A DNA stretch of 64,000 bases from NCBI GenBank assembly GCA_034008185.1, contig CM067091.1, positions 6,923,799 to 6,987,798 of the forward strand, written 5' to 3'. The position numbers and the translations under genes were made by a program. A model generated the notes under the pieces. The model was not told where the DNA came from and did no database searches. It was given only the letters and a program-made list of their open reading frames with translations. This DNA comes from Gorsachius magnificus. Its lineage: Eukaryota; Chordata; Aves; Pelecaniformes; Ardeidae. Shown here piece after piece: positions 49,401-62,385 of the stretch. Position 1 is the stretch's first letter. Each line of letters begins with the position of its first letter.

Positions 49401-52400
49401 AAAGACATTTCAAGACATCTGTAAGTCTCAGGAAGCTCCCTTCAGCTCCAAACATGGCAAAGAAAATGCCATCAATGATTTTCCCCTCGTAATTAGGTTT
49501 GCAAAGGTTGACTTGCAAGGAATTAAAACATGGAAACATTTAAAATATCAGAGAGTTCTGGCATCCTAACTAATGTGACATTTATATGTTAATTTGGCAA
49601 TTAAATATGCAAGCTAGGATGCTTTTTCTTTTCAAACATGAAGGTATAATACCTTGACAAAACAGCTTCCAGCATTTTACAGGTTCACCTTCTGACTCGA
49701 GTGGAAAAATATTATTTGCAATGTGTGGGCAGGGGACACATCTACCAGCACAGTCACGCCAATTCAGCAGCATCTCACCGCACACCACGGCTCTGCCATA
49801 CAAATACCATTTAGGGGAGCTCCAGGTGGAAACCCCACATCTCTCTGCCTAAAAATTGGGATGCTTATTCTTGCCAACTGGGGAAAAGAGTATGGGACAG
49901 AGCTGCTTGTGCAACCCAGAGACACCTTCACTGCAGAATAAGTTTTTCTTGCTCATCCATAGATCCTGGCAGTAAAGAACCCAATAGAGGCACTGACAGT
50001 CTGGATATGGGTTATACATGTCCACAGGGAAGAGCCCCATAGCCCAACCTGGCTCACATCCCAACCCTGTAACACACACAAGAACGTGCTATCAACCATC
50101 AATAGGGTCAGGTTCAGTGGTAACTCACCTGGGCTCCTCCTGAAAATTAACGTGTTAGCTTAAACCCAACATACCTGTGGAAATAAAGTCTTTCTCCAAG
50201 TTGTGCAACTGGACAAGACTCCAGGAAGAGGAGGTTTTGCCTGTGCTGGGAAGGGGCATTGGGTGAAGCAGACAAAGGTCTCCCTTCAGTCAGGCTCTGA
50301 CTGAATCTTCTCCCCCGCCCCTCCAACACCAACCACATCCTTTCCGTGCATCTCAGCAGCTCACTTCCTGCACTGATGAATAATTTGTAGTGTCTCAACC
50401 ATTATTAAATAATAAAGATTCTTTTCCTTGCAGAAATAATTGAATACCGGAGCTGAGAAATTGAGGTCACCCTGAGTTCTGCCCCCTTTGACAAGGCTGC
50501 TCCCACAAAGACGTCAATTCTGCATGGCACCAGTGGAGTGGGGGGTTATTGGAGCCGCAAGGCTTGGCAGGGCCAGGCTCATCGATGCTTGTCCCCTCAC
50601 CTTGGGGCTGCTGAAAGGGAACAGGGAGATTTCAAAGCTGGCATTAAGGCTATGGTGACTTGAGACTCTCTCAAGAGGGATGACGAGCGTGACTGAGGTT
50701 TATGACGGTCTTGGCTGCATCACCCAACTGGGAGCCTGCTGCTGTGGATCAGATGTGGGGAAGCTTGACTTCAAATTTACTAACAACAATACATCTTCAA
50801 TCACGTGCTGCAGAAATATTTGCTCCTGGTTGATTCTAAAAGGATGGGAAGTTACAGTTGAGATGTGTCTCTAGGGTTGTTATCCACTGAGGAGGAAAAA
50901 GCCAACAAGAAAAAACACTGGCAGGGCAAGTCCCTACTTCATTGACCTCCATGGAGCTGGATCTAGCCCAGCCCACCTTCAATCTAGCAATGTTTTTTTC
51001 CCCTTTCTCTTCTCCCTGATCTAACAACTTCTCAAAACCAGGAAGGAAACAACCAGGGTACCACAGTTTTCTGTCTGTTTTCAGGTATGTGCACTGATAA
51101 ATAAAGTTCTCATTGACCATTACCTGAGTAATGGCTTATCCCAGGAATAAAAAATCCTATTTGTATAGAACCCAGCCACAACGAAACTAATGTGTTTTTA
51201 GAGCAGTTATACCAATAATCCATACAATTCAATATGGAATGAGATCCCTTCTGTAGGATTTTCCTGAGCCAGTTCGGCAGCACCAGAAGAAAGAGCAGTA
51301 AGTAACTGTATGATGTACCAGCCTGTACAGTAAAGAACTGATAGTGCAAACATTTACTCGGGGGAAACAACGCATTTACTGTATCATGAGAAAAATGTGA
51401 GAAATGCCAGCCCCCACAAAAAAAAAAATATCTCAAAATGAATTCAGTTTGCCCTAAATCCTGAAGTCAAATACACAACAATGAAGACATTTGGAAAGAC
51501 TTTCAGAGCCAAACTTTCTGCTTGGAGACTCTCTGTACTAATTAGGTACAATTAAAACTGCTTAAAGAGCGCTAATGTATTTGCCATGCACTGAGAATTG
51601 TCATCTCCTCATAAATACATCATGTTGGATCCAGTGCCTGTGACAAGGCGATGACTAACTCCATCAGGCTGAAGGGAGAACTTCCCTGAAGACCTCAGCT
51701 GAGCATCCTGCAGAAAGCAAAGCTCTGCTCTGTCACAAGCAATTCTCCCGTCTTCCCTTCCCCAGGAATTGCAAAGGCTGAAGATCAAGACCTTTTTAAA
51801 GTCCCATCTCACTTCCCAAGGGGTCACTGAGCTTCACAGGTTGGGCCTAGATGCCTGTTAGTTTGTGCACACCACAATACTGCTAAAAAATTAGAAAACC
51901 ATACAGTATATTTCTATTCCATGACATAAAAAGTTGAGTCCCAAATTTTGCAGTCTGTTACCTTTGGAAAGTGTGTTCACAGAAACCTGAGATTTCCCAG
52001 GGCAAAAAAGTTCATTTTCCAGATGTCCATCTGGAATTTTTTTTTTTTAATTAGACTTCAATTTCTGTTCATTAACTCCCCAGTGGTACAACAGAGACAA
52101 TGGCAGAAGGCTGCATTGGGAAGCAAATTCATGACAGCTCAGCCCAAGGAGCTTTGAGAGCCTTCCTCGGCAAATTCTCCAAAAGCTGAGCATGTATGTT
52201 TGTTAATTCTAAATAAGATAATCCATAATTAGAAGTAAAGCCCAAACTGGGAAGGCCTGATACAGTTTTGAACTTCCCCCATTCTGCACTTCTACAGCAA
52301 AATAGTTTTGTTTACATGAGATTTTTTTAATTCCAGCTAATGTGACCTTGCAGATAAATGAGACCAAAAAAAAGGGATATATGTACAAGCATGGGGAAAG

Positions 52401-53156
52401 GCTCTTCTTCCCCCAGGAGAAAAAAAAAAAAAAGCACAACAAAACTGGAATTGTTCTGGGGCTTGTTTGAACTTCTGAAAATTGATTTCAGTACGGAGGA
52501 GTCTGCGCTTGCCTCGTTCATCGTCTCTGCCTGCCAACGTGCAGCATTTTTGTCTTGGTTGATAAGGGAATTTTTAATTATTGTAATTATAATTTGAAAA
52601 TTGGGTTCCTGCCACAGACAATTGAAATTACATTATGTTACTTTTTATCTTTGTTAATGTCTTTTAATCTGAGGTTTCATTTCCTATCAGCAATAAAATA
52701 TGTGTATGCATGCATACATGTGCTCAGTTTAAGTACATGCAGAGACCCATGCACTCATAAAATATATGCGAGTGTATTACATGTGCTAGGCAGACAGCAG
52801 CAGAAAGGCCCGTTACAATCAGCTAGTTCAATCTGTTATGAAACAAGAGCCATGTCATTTCACCCTGTCATTTCTGCACCAAGTCACCTCTTTCAGAGAA
52901 GACATCCAGTCTTGACAAAGGGAGTTTGTGCAATGGAGCATCCCCTCACTCGACCACTGGACAGGATTTTCAAGGGTGACTCCTAATTTAGGACACATGT
53001 AATCTGCATCATGCCGCTTGGAGGGCACACACAGCCCACAGGTGAAGAAGGGGTGGAAAAGGTTTATGATCCCCTTACGGTCAGACTTTGGTCCTTTGCC
53101 GCTGGCACTGCTGACAAAGCTGCCCCACAGCTTTGAAACCAAGATTTTTTTCCTCT
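46483..53156. other. Long non-coding stretch
   Basis: About 6.7 kb without a recognisable gene. It holds an A-rich tract at 49,363-49,403. The part at 47,930-48,050 is repeat-free with two GGATTA words (OTX/PITX-like). Open frames of up to 143 codons have no recognisable domain, and several are lysine- or phenylalanine-rich because they cross A/T tracts. Confidence 0.5.
48370..48500. repeat. Ancient MIR/L2/L3-like relic (opposite orientation)
   Basis: The series 'ccagtcctgcctctgcctca', 'ggattttgggaaaacattcc', then 'gcaaacaggagatgggaatg' follows the order 'gctctgccactgacctgct, gtgaccttgggcaagtcac, gtaaaatggggataat' of the same old amniote repeat class. It is in the orientation opposite to the copies at 4,315, 15,055, 25,235 and 62,170. 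By recalled consensus only. Confidence 0.35.
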
Positions 53157-53179
53157 CCCCCCCCCCCCCCCCCCCCCCC
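53157..53179. repeat. C23 homopolymer run
   Basis: Twenty-three consecutive C, preceded by a T/C-rich stretch and followed by 'acccagtggg'. The minus strand is a 23-base G run. Such runs are prone to length errors in sequencing and assembly, so the exact length is uncertain. Confidence 0.95.
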
Positions 53180-56100
53180 ACCCAGTGGGAATAGGACTGA
53201 GACCTCAGGAACTCGCTTGACCCAGACTGCTGTTACAGACCTGAGAGTAGGTGAGAATCAACCGCCTGAGCTGCACCAGCCCCTGTGACCTTGGAATGGA
53301 AGTAGGGACAGCAGTCGCCGTGCTGCTGACGTGTCCCTGCATAAACCAGTCCTTTTCCATATTGTTTTTCAGCTAAAAAAAATAAAAATCTACCACTGCT
53401 GGCAGGCTGCAGCACCTGGGAGATGGAGGTCTGCACCCAGATCTCCATCCCACCTCTGTAAATCCACCGCAGTCAGCTGCTCTGTTTGGGCATCAACTCA
53501 GCTGGCAACTTCACCTAGTATTTGCAGGCCAACCCTCTTGGTCTCCGAGCTGCTGAATGCAGCCAGGAAAAATAGCTTAAGCTACTAATTCCCCCCTCCC
53601 CCACACCTTCTCCTACTGACCATGTTCCCCTGAGTTTTTCAGCCTGCCCAGTTCCCCACAGCTCCCCGTCAGGGCCCGATGTGTTCAGCATCATTGCCCA
53701 TTATTTGCCGCAGAAGGGCAGTGAGCTCCAGCAGCCACAGGGCAGGGCTCTGAAGGATGCAGTGATGCGCTCCCCTGCCTTAGACCTGCAGGACACCGCT
53801 TAGCCCACGCAGACCTGGCACAGAGCTTGCAAAGGGCTTTTGCCCCCCCAATAAGAATGGCCTTAGGCAGCCTGACTCCTCTTGAATGTGGACAGGGCAC
53901 CCACCTCAGCACATAAAACCCAAGCTAGACCAAGCCAGTAGACCCTGCAGATGTTTTTCTCTTGTCTCAGAGGCACTGGGGGAACTGCTCCTAAGCACAG
54001 GGATGACTCCTCGTGCTTTGCTGCTGCTCCATGGGACATGTTTCCTTCCTTTCCTCACCAACAAGACAGCGCTCACCCACCTGGCCAGTTTGCTACTCAC
54101 ATCTCCCAGTCAAGGCAAAGCCTTTGGGGTTTCAGCCAGGCCTCAGATGAGGAAACTATGAGAAGAATGCTAAAAATCTCAGATAATAAAGTTATCCTTG
54201 AATTCCACCCCTCTTCTTCATAGATTTATGAATCCCTACCCAGATTTCTTCTTCCCCGAAGCTCCACAAAGGTCAGTGCGTTGAAATATGCAGAACTGGC
54301 AGAGCCTGAAGACAAGAGCAGTGCAGAGACCCAGTCCCACAGGCAACACCGCAACCTCACAGCCAATGTGTATGATTACAGACCTCAAACGGGTTCTAAA
54401 GTGTCTTGATTACCTTTAGTGTACTTGATTTTATTCCTTTTATTAAAGACAGGTGATAGGGAGACTCTGCTATTATTTCTGAGCCTCTTTACCAACCCAC
54501 CATCATGTTTCTGTTTCAGGTAGGATGGAGTCCTGGTACAGAAAAGTCTTCCAAGATGAGAGTAAGTGGGTTTAAAAGATAAGAAATGAGCTTTGAAACA
54601 ACAGTACTCCATGGGCGCACATGCCCTCTGCTTTGTAGGAACTGCTTAAATCCAAGGAAGAATCAAGGAGGACGATGGGTTAAAAAAAAGTGGGCGTTTT
54701 TTAAATATAAGAGAAGAAGCTGAAGAGTTTTATTTGTTATATGGCATATTATGAACTTCATTCAAAGCAACCCTGCGCTCTTAGAAGTGGTGAAATAAAC
54801 CTTCCTGGTTTAATCTGCCTGCTCTGGAAAGGAAATAATCAGATCCTGCCTTTTGCATAGACAGAGTTTTAATTACCTCTGAAACTCGCCTGGTCCCATA
54901 TGAGCAGCTTTTCAAAAGCAATCTATTAACAAACAATAACCCCGCTGCTTGCTGCCTAGTACAAAGCAGATGCTATCGCTGCCTTCACACATGCCCGTTC
55001 CCTCCCCTGCTCCCCATCCTGCCGCAACACGGGTCTGTTCATAAACTCCGCTGCTCCCAAGGAGGGGAGGGCAACTGGAGCCATCCTGGAAGCCGGGGCC
55101 AGTAGTGGGAGCAGGACATGGCACAGGACATGGACTGTCAGAAGAAATGCGTGTCGGGGCTGTGAGCACAGCTCCAAAATTCAATCCCCACATGTAATCT
55201 TCAGCAGAAGAAGAGCCACTGTCCTCTACTGCTGAGGATGAGATTCGTGTCAGGTGTCCTAGACCCTCTGCCCTTCTGTAGAGAGGGGCCAGGAATATTT
55301 TCTCTTTTATCTCTAGCAGCAAAGAGAAGGGCATTGGTGTTCTGGACTTGCAGCTAATGTGAGATTGTGAGCAGCCTGCACATAAGGACTGAGATGTCCC
55401 AAGTAGTGCGCAGCTACCAGTAAAAAGGACACAACAGCCTGCCAGGATGAGTCCCTAACCTTGGCAAAGGAAAAAGAGCATTTGGAAGACCTCACAGGTT
55501 GAGTATTGAAAAAAGCAAAAGCAGGGAGACCTCAGCTTTTAACCCCACCAGCCCTGAAGGCCAGTCTCCAGCTGGCATTCAGCCCTACGCACCAAGCCTT
55601 GCCCATCCCTCCTTGGTCCTGCCTACGGATGCTCCGCTTTGACACCATGGGGTCAGCGCTTGGCCCTGCGAGGTGCAGGACTCCAGAAGATGCACCCATG
55701 TGCTGCCAGCGAGTGGCAGCGGCACCAGAAACCCCAGCCTAGACCAAGGTCCCGTGGCTCCCAGCACCGTACAAACACTTTCAGGAGAGAAAGCCATCAA
55801 ACAGCCACTGGCATTTTGAAACACCAGGCACTTACCCCTCTGCTTCCCATCTGCTTCTCCTAGGGACAATCAAATGCCCAACGCCATATGCAGAAGTGAA
55901 CGCCTCCCATTCCCGTGGCTATTCTGTTTGCATCCATAAAGCCCTTACCTATATCAAGCAAGGCACAGGCTCCCCAGCACATTTTAAGATGGGTGCCCCA
56001 TGGGGTATTGCAACAGATTTGGGGTACTGCAACACAAACCATGCTTTCTGGCAGGTACTACTTATTGAGAGCCAGGTTTCTTGGTTTTGCTCTAATAAAG

Positions 56101-57279
56101 TCTCAAAACAGACCACATCCCCACCTGGTTTCTTGCCAGCCCACCCAGGAACAGAGATCCCCTGTATGTCTGGAGTAAGGGGTGCCAGGGACCCCTATCA
56201 GTGGGGCAGCTCTGCTCAGGGCCTTGCCTTGGGCTTGCAGATCACAGTGTGACATGTTTGGACCCTCTCTTTAACACCTCCTTCCCCTGAGCTCTGCAAG
56301 GATTCAGGAACAGCTTTTTTTTTTTTTTAAAGAAGAAAGAAGCATTTCAATCATCAGCCTTTCATCCTGAATGCACACCTGCCTTAGACCTATTGCTGTC
56401 ACATTCATCATTTAAATTTGAGAGCCTAAAGAACCTAAAATGAAGTTCCCTTATTGCACCATTAACCTTCTTATGTATCTACTATTTTCAACCAAGCTAC
56501 AGCAAAACCTTTCTCAGACCACACTTCCTAAGCACCAAACACCCAGATTCCTCACAGCAAACAAGCTCAAACACAACCACGAATATTTATTCTCTGAAGC
56601 CAAATTGCACAACGCCTCATGACACAGCTTTCCCCATCTTTCTCACCAGGGAATGAAAAGCACAGAACTAACCTTAAGACCTCCCTGCAGAACCTGGGTA
56701 CCTGTCTTCTCCACCACCAGCTGCCACTGTCTCTAACCAACATCATTATAGACACCAGCAAGCCTTTATTTAGTCTCATTAAGAAAGACTGACAAGGCAC
56801 AGATGGAGTGGGTTTGCTAATGGCACAGGGCTGGTGGCTCTCTGTCCTCTTGGCCTTCAAAAGGACAAGCTGCAGTGCTCCACCAGGCCCCCAAGAGACA
56901 TAGCTCTGCAGCAGGAACAACAAAAGGGGCTGGAAAATCCAGGACACCTTGGCTGCTTGCCCTGGATGTGGAAATGCTAAAAATTTTGGGCAAAGCTTTT
57001 TTTCTTTTTAGCCTATGCGGATGGTGATCTCTGGCCTGTCCCTTGCCTGGAGATTGCTAGAAGAAGCACAAAAAATGGAGGTCTTTGGTTGCTCCATCTC
57101 TCTTTAGGGAAAAAAAAAAAAAAAGAGAGACCTATGAGGTTCTTTGCTTCTTCTTTTTAATTAAAAAAAAAAAATCATTTCTCCCATGACAGAAACTTTT
57201 AGCACCTATCACCTCCAGGATCCAACTCTTCTTTGGAAATATGAGCAAACAGCCGATAAGGACCTGCCTTTCAGCACCT
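53180..57279. other. Non-coding stretch
   Basis: No gene recognised. T14 lies at 56,315-56,328 and A15 at 57,110-57,124. Open frames of up to 140 codons at 54,912-55,334 and 55,896-56,252 overlap frames on other strands and resemble no known protein. Confidence 0.5.
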
Positions 57280-57570
57280 TCACTGATGGCCCATGTGGTT
57301 CTGATTAGTAATTAAATGCAAGAGGTCGGGGACCCCGCTTGATTGAAAAATGGTTCTTTGGTATTGGAGAACTGACAGGCCACAACAGAAAACAAAGCGG
57401 GAAACAAAAGGGAAAGAACAGTTTGATCCGGCCCCCGGCAGCAAATAAATCACCCTGAACAGGCGCCGTGCCATGAGTGTGCCGTCTGCTCCGCCTGCGC
57501 GGATGCAGCGAGCTTGCTCTTGGCTTGCAGATGCTGTACTGATGTCGATGGTCCTAATCAATAGGGTCTT
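57280..57570. promoter_or_regulatory. Candidate conserved non-coding element, CpG-rich core
   Basis: A repeat-free block with an AT-rich start 'gattagtaattaaatgcaag' near 57,303 (homeodomain- and POU-like). A core at about 57,428-57,510 has around nine CpG in 85 bases, and 'cctaatcaatag' follows near 57,553. A 93-codon minus frame crosses it but looks like chance. Retained CpG next to TAATTA is suggestive of a developmental enhancer. Inference only. Confidence 0.3.
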
Positions 57571-60500
57571 GTTAGGAGCCTGGTGACAAGCAGCACGCCA
57601 GGAGGGATGCTCTGGCTGTCTCTCATACAGCAGGGTAGTCGTTTTTGTGGGGTGTTTGCCATGTTGATGGTGCTCAGGCTGGGATTTCTGAGTTCCTCCT
57701 GTTTTTCATAAGCCCCCCCTGCATAAAACCACCCTATAGATACGTGAAGAGCATCAGCACCTTTTGGAGGTGCCTGGAACAGCATCATCTTCCCAATAGC
57801 TTTGCTCCTGCGTCCTTTGCTCCCATGAGAGCCAATCTTTTAGCTGGTGCAAACTGGAGTCAACAAAAGCCCTTGCTGTGTTTCCACCAGCTCAGGAAAA
57901 GCTGCCTGCACACATCTGGAAGTTGTGTGGCCCTGGAGGACCAGAGCCAGGGCTGAGAAAAGGGAAAGGAGAGTGGTGGCCTGGCTAGGTGTTAATGAGA
58001 AAGTGATTTGTCTCTCCAGGATGTCCTTGTGCTTCCCAGGAAAGTCACAGAGCAGAATTTCTGAATATTTAATACAGCTTCTTAATTAAGAAAAGGGTAA
58101 AAAACCTGAGAGACACCATCCCCAACTGCAAGTTCAAGGCCAAAGCTTTAAATACAGGATAATCACTCATCTCAAGGAAGCAGGGGGTGGCTGATTAAAA
58201 GGGGTGGCCTCACAGTAAGATCTGTTTGGACCAGAGAAGCAGCCTCTTCTCACTCACCAGTGATGTTACACTCAACATCTTCCCCGTAGTCTGAAAGTTT
58301 TCAGGGTTTTGGAAGTGGTTTTACCCTATCCTGTCCTATAAAAGCTGGAAATCTAAAGTAAGGCTCAAAAAATTAAGACTCTAACAAAGTAATTAAAAAA
58401 AAAAAAAAAAGCCCCTGTCTGGTTTCACAGAAATATTTCAGTTTGGTAATTTCCAAAGGTTTCATTTCCATTTCAATCTTTCTTTTCGTCCTGTAGCTGA
58501 ACTTACATTTCAAAGCAAAAAGCAAATTTGAAGCAAAATATAATAGTTCCATTTCTAGGAGTCATGGTGACCTACTGATAATTTTCAAAACTTTTCTCCA
58601 TTTTTCCCCAAATGTAAAATCTACTGAAATTGGTCCTTCCCTCTGCAATACTCTGGCTTTGATGAATCAACATGTTATGATGAGAATTTTTTTGGCAAAT
58701 GACTCCTAGGCATACTCATTTCTCCTGTTAATATCCCGTACTGCAGCAGGAGACAATATGGCCTGTGGGCCTGGCTCAGATTTAAGGGACGTAGCTGCTT
58801 TGCCCACTTCTACCTATTTTCTGTGACACCTCTCATCATCTTCAGGTGTTCTGCCCTGGCGGAAGTGATTGAGACACTGAAATACGAGTTATCAGCTGCA
58901 TCTCAGTCCCTGGCCACGTGCACGATCCTACCTGCATCAAAGCGAAACGTGTGTCTTTAAAACAGCTATCTGGTCTCTCTAATTAGCATCCTATTTGGCA
59001 ACGCCATCCGCACAGAAGCATACGCGATTTGTTGCTGCGGTTCAGCTGGCAGGTGGTAGCTTCCTACGCAACGATACAGTCAGTATCGGTGACTGCAGTA
59101 ACTTTTGTTTTCTCTCTTCCCCTTTTTCCACGTATGCTGTAAACCCTGTGGGCCAAAAATTCTATATACGCAGAAAGTTAGGCTGCAAGGGCCACCAGGT
59201 CCAATGGAAATACAAATGGTCCCTCAAATAAATAACCTTTGCCTATGTACATGGCCCACCTGAACAACCTGCAGTGTCAACAGTGATGATAAGAAGATGG
59301 AAAATCAAGGTTTTGATCAATTTGCATGAGGAGCCTTCGGAAGCAAACATGTTGCACCATTAAGGGAAACATTAGAGGCTCAAATGATTTGTGTGGTTGT
59401 TTTCTCCTAGCAGCCAGCACACCCGGGGGATTCAAAATGTCCTTGGAACTTCAGGAATGAAAGGAGGAAGAAGAAGGGGGAAAAAAAACCCCAACATGAT
59501 CAGTAGCTACAAGAACATCGTCAGGTGATTAAAAAAAAAACTGGAGGGAGCCTCAATACGCCTTTTTACTAGAAGAAGCAGTACCTAGTCGACCTTGCCT
59601 GATTCAAACAAGGCAGGAAAGCAGAGATTGAAAGATATGCAGCCTCCTGCGCCAGCCCTCCCCGCTTGGAATTTAAATGATGGCATTAGTATTCAGGATC
59701 TTTGCATGTGTTTAAATGTGGATTAAAAATGCATTAATTGGTCTCGTTTTAACAAGCTCTTCTCTTTGGATATCAAATATTTGAAAGATTCGGTATTATC
59801 ACCTCTTGTCTATGCTGGAATTGAAGAGGAGAAAAGAAATGTAATTGAGGACTTAAGGAGTGTCTCCTCCTGTTTGCTCAGCACAGGGCTATCTGATTGA
59901 AAGCTCGGGGGAAAATGACTTTGATAAGTATATGAACAACATCTAAAGGCAACACAACTTGGCAAATGAGTGCTGACATCCAAGCAGAAGCATTTTTGGC
60001 AAGAAAAGTGGCTTTCCAGTAAGTGCTGTATCAGAAGAGCTGCTGGAGCGGTTTGTACCACATAACCTGTCCCTAGCAAGTGCCAGCATGAAGGAAAGAT
60101 GCTCTGTTTGTTAAGATGTTAGCTCAGGATTTGAAAACCACAATTCAGCTGTTTCCTTGGCTGCAGCTCCCAGTCTGACCTTGGGCAGGTCACTCCAACC
60201 GAGACTGGACCTCTTCTTGGACAGAACTCCTCCGGCTCGTGATCCTACCTTGGAGACTGAGAGATGCTCAGACCTGCTACCAGTGAGGGGAACCCACTGT
60301 GTGACCCACATGGAAAAGCGTAGCCCCAAACCGCTTCAAACCTGTCCTTAATCGCTTGGTTGCAATAATCTATGAGCTCCAGCAAGCTTTGGAGACTCAA
60401 GAGCGTTCACACCTGAATGAAAATACAGTTGCTTGGAGACCTTGACTGAGATATGAGCCTCACACAGATGACTTGGTTGAATGATGGGGGTTAAATGCCC

Positions 60501-62160
60501 AAGAAACTTGTCCCAGTTACAGAAGATACACAGGACAAGAATGGCACGAAGGCTCTGATCTCCAGAGCCCCAGCACAGGGCTGTCCCTACAAGACCTCAA
60601 GATCTGCAGAGGTGGGGAGCACCATCAGACTAGTTGCAGAGCACTGAAACCTATAGGCAGAACTTGAATTTCAGCTTTGACTCATGTGTGTCTGCTGCAG
60701 CTATTCTTGTTGTCCAGAGGAATGTCTCATCGCTTTTTCTGTTGCTAAATCATATTCTCAAAAATCATCTGAGAAAAGTGGAGCATTAATCCTAAGCAGG
60801 CTTGAACTGATTTGGATCTAAGAACCGACCAGACCCTTCATTAAATGTTCAAGTGCATCTCATGTACCGAGCATTCATGAGTGTGAAAACCTTCGATGGT
60901 CTTTACTCACAGGTATACTCGCTACTATCTCCGTTAGTCTTTTCATCTACAAATTAAAAAGTAATAGCCACCATACTCATTTATTGATGTGGAATCTGGA
61001 CACTGGAGGGATGTGGCTGAGGACCTCTCTTGGATCCAGCACAACTCAGGAACCATGTTCAAGGCAACTGCTGAATCCTTACCTTAGGTCAGTGCCAGCT
61101 GTAACAGAGACCTGCGTCTGTCTTCATGGAGGTCACCAAAATCAAGCCAAAAAACCCTAATGAAGTTCTCAGGAAATTTCACTAGAAAACCTCACCTTGA
61201 GAGACTGTGGCAATGTGAGGTTCTTACAGAAGTTGTGCACTCACCAGCATTTTAATTGCTTGTGCAAGTCTGAGTTAAAAGCCTGAATTAAGAAATGGTC
61301 TGAATCTCAGAAGCTGAGCTTCATCCCCTGATAACTAGAGCACCTCTCAGCATTGCCGTAAATACCGTGCTGAAACTTGCTCATTAAGAAATTCCTAAAG
61401 CATGGAGCTCTATGCTGCTAGGATCTGCTCAAAGAAGAGGTCTAGCAATCAGCATAAAAATTTGCTGAACTGGAATTTGCATGTTTATAGCTTTCACTTA
61501 GCCATATGAACACATTTTGCAGATAACCCCTGCTTCTTAGTAGGCAGAAAAAAATCCCAAACCATCTCAAAATGTGCAGGTTAAAAAAATATTCCCGTGA
61601 CTTTTGGAAGGCTCCAGCAATGCTGTGGGAGCAGGCGCTGGCGCACATGCATGCATATGGTTGTGTGCCACACCGGGTCTCTCTGGCTCCAACAGGTATT
61701 TAGAGCTGTCAGAGCTCTGCAGAAATGCAGTCCTGCTTGGCCGGGGCTTGTACAGATTTTGAGGCTGATAGCCCCTGCTATCACTTACAGGGTCTGAATG
61801 CCCAATTCTTATTAAAATTAATGTGAACTCTACTGTCCGGCTTTCCTCTGCAGCTTCGGAAAATCTCAGCCTGGGATCAGATTTGAGTCACTGAGGTTTG
61901 GTACCTTTGCAGGGTTTTATTTTCAGCTGCAGGCTAGAATATTTCCAGGCAAACTTTATGTAAAATTCACTCCAAACCCCACGTGGGAATCCAGGTTCAT
62001 ATAAAATGCTACGAACTTTTTGCTAGTTCCTAAGCTGGAGGCATTCTTTTCTTTCAAAAACAAGAAACAGCTGGGGCTTGCATTTTCTCCCTGTACTATC
62101 TGTTTACATAGTCTATTTTGTCCTAATATCCAAGCCCCACAGAAAGCCCTGGTGAGCCTG
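57571..62160. other. Non-coding stretch
   Basis: No gene recognised. A16 lies at 58,395-58,410. The part at 59,655-59,800 is AT-rich and repeat-free, with 'aaaaatgcattaattgg' near 59,726 and 'gatatcaaatatttg' near 59,769. A weak ancient-repeat match, 'gaccttgggcaggtcactcc', lies at 60,177-60,196. Open frames are under 110 codons. Confidence 0.5.
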
Positions 62161-62169
62161 GAGGGGGTC

Positions 62170-62285
62170 TATGATACCCATCTTGCACATGGGAACTGCA
62201 GCATAAACTCATTTATTTAAGCTTACATAGGAAGAGCAGAGATTTCAGGCCTGGCTTCTCGAGTCAAAGGCTGTCCTCTCCTACC
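62170..62285. repeat. Ancient MIR/L2/L3-like relic (clearest copy)
   Basis: The order 'gatacccatcttgcacatgg', 'gaactgcagcataaactcat', 'taagcttacataggaagagc', 'agagatttcaggcctggctt', 'ctcgagtcaaaggctgtcct' follows the recalled consensus 'cccattttacagatggggaactgaggca, taagtgacttgcccaaggtcacacaggaagt, gcagagcagggatt...'. It is the most complete of the six relics noted. The next CR1 copy begins about 100 bases away. Confidence 0.55.
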
Positions 62286-62385
62286 AGGAATCTCTTTTTC
62301 AGGGTACCATGTGAAATGGAGGTTTTATACAGTTTGGATCACCCCTGCTGCAGCCTGGACACCCCTGAGGACATCACCCAACTCC

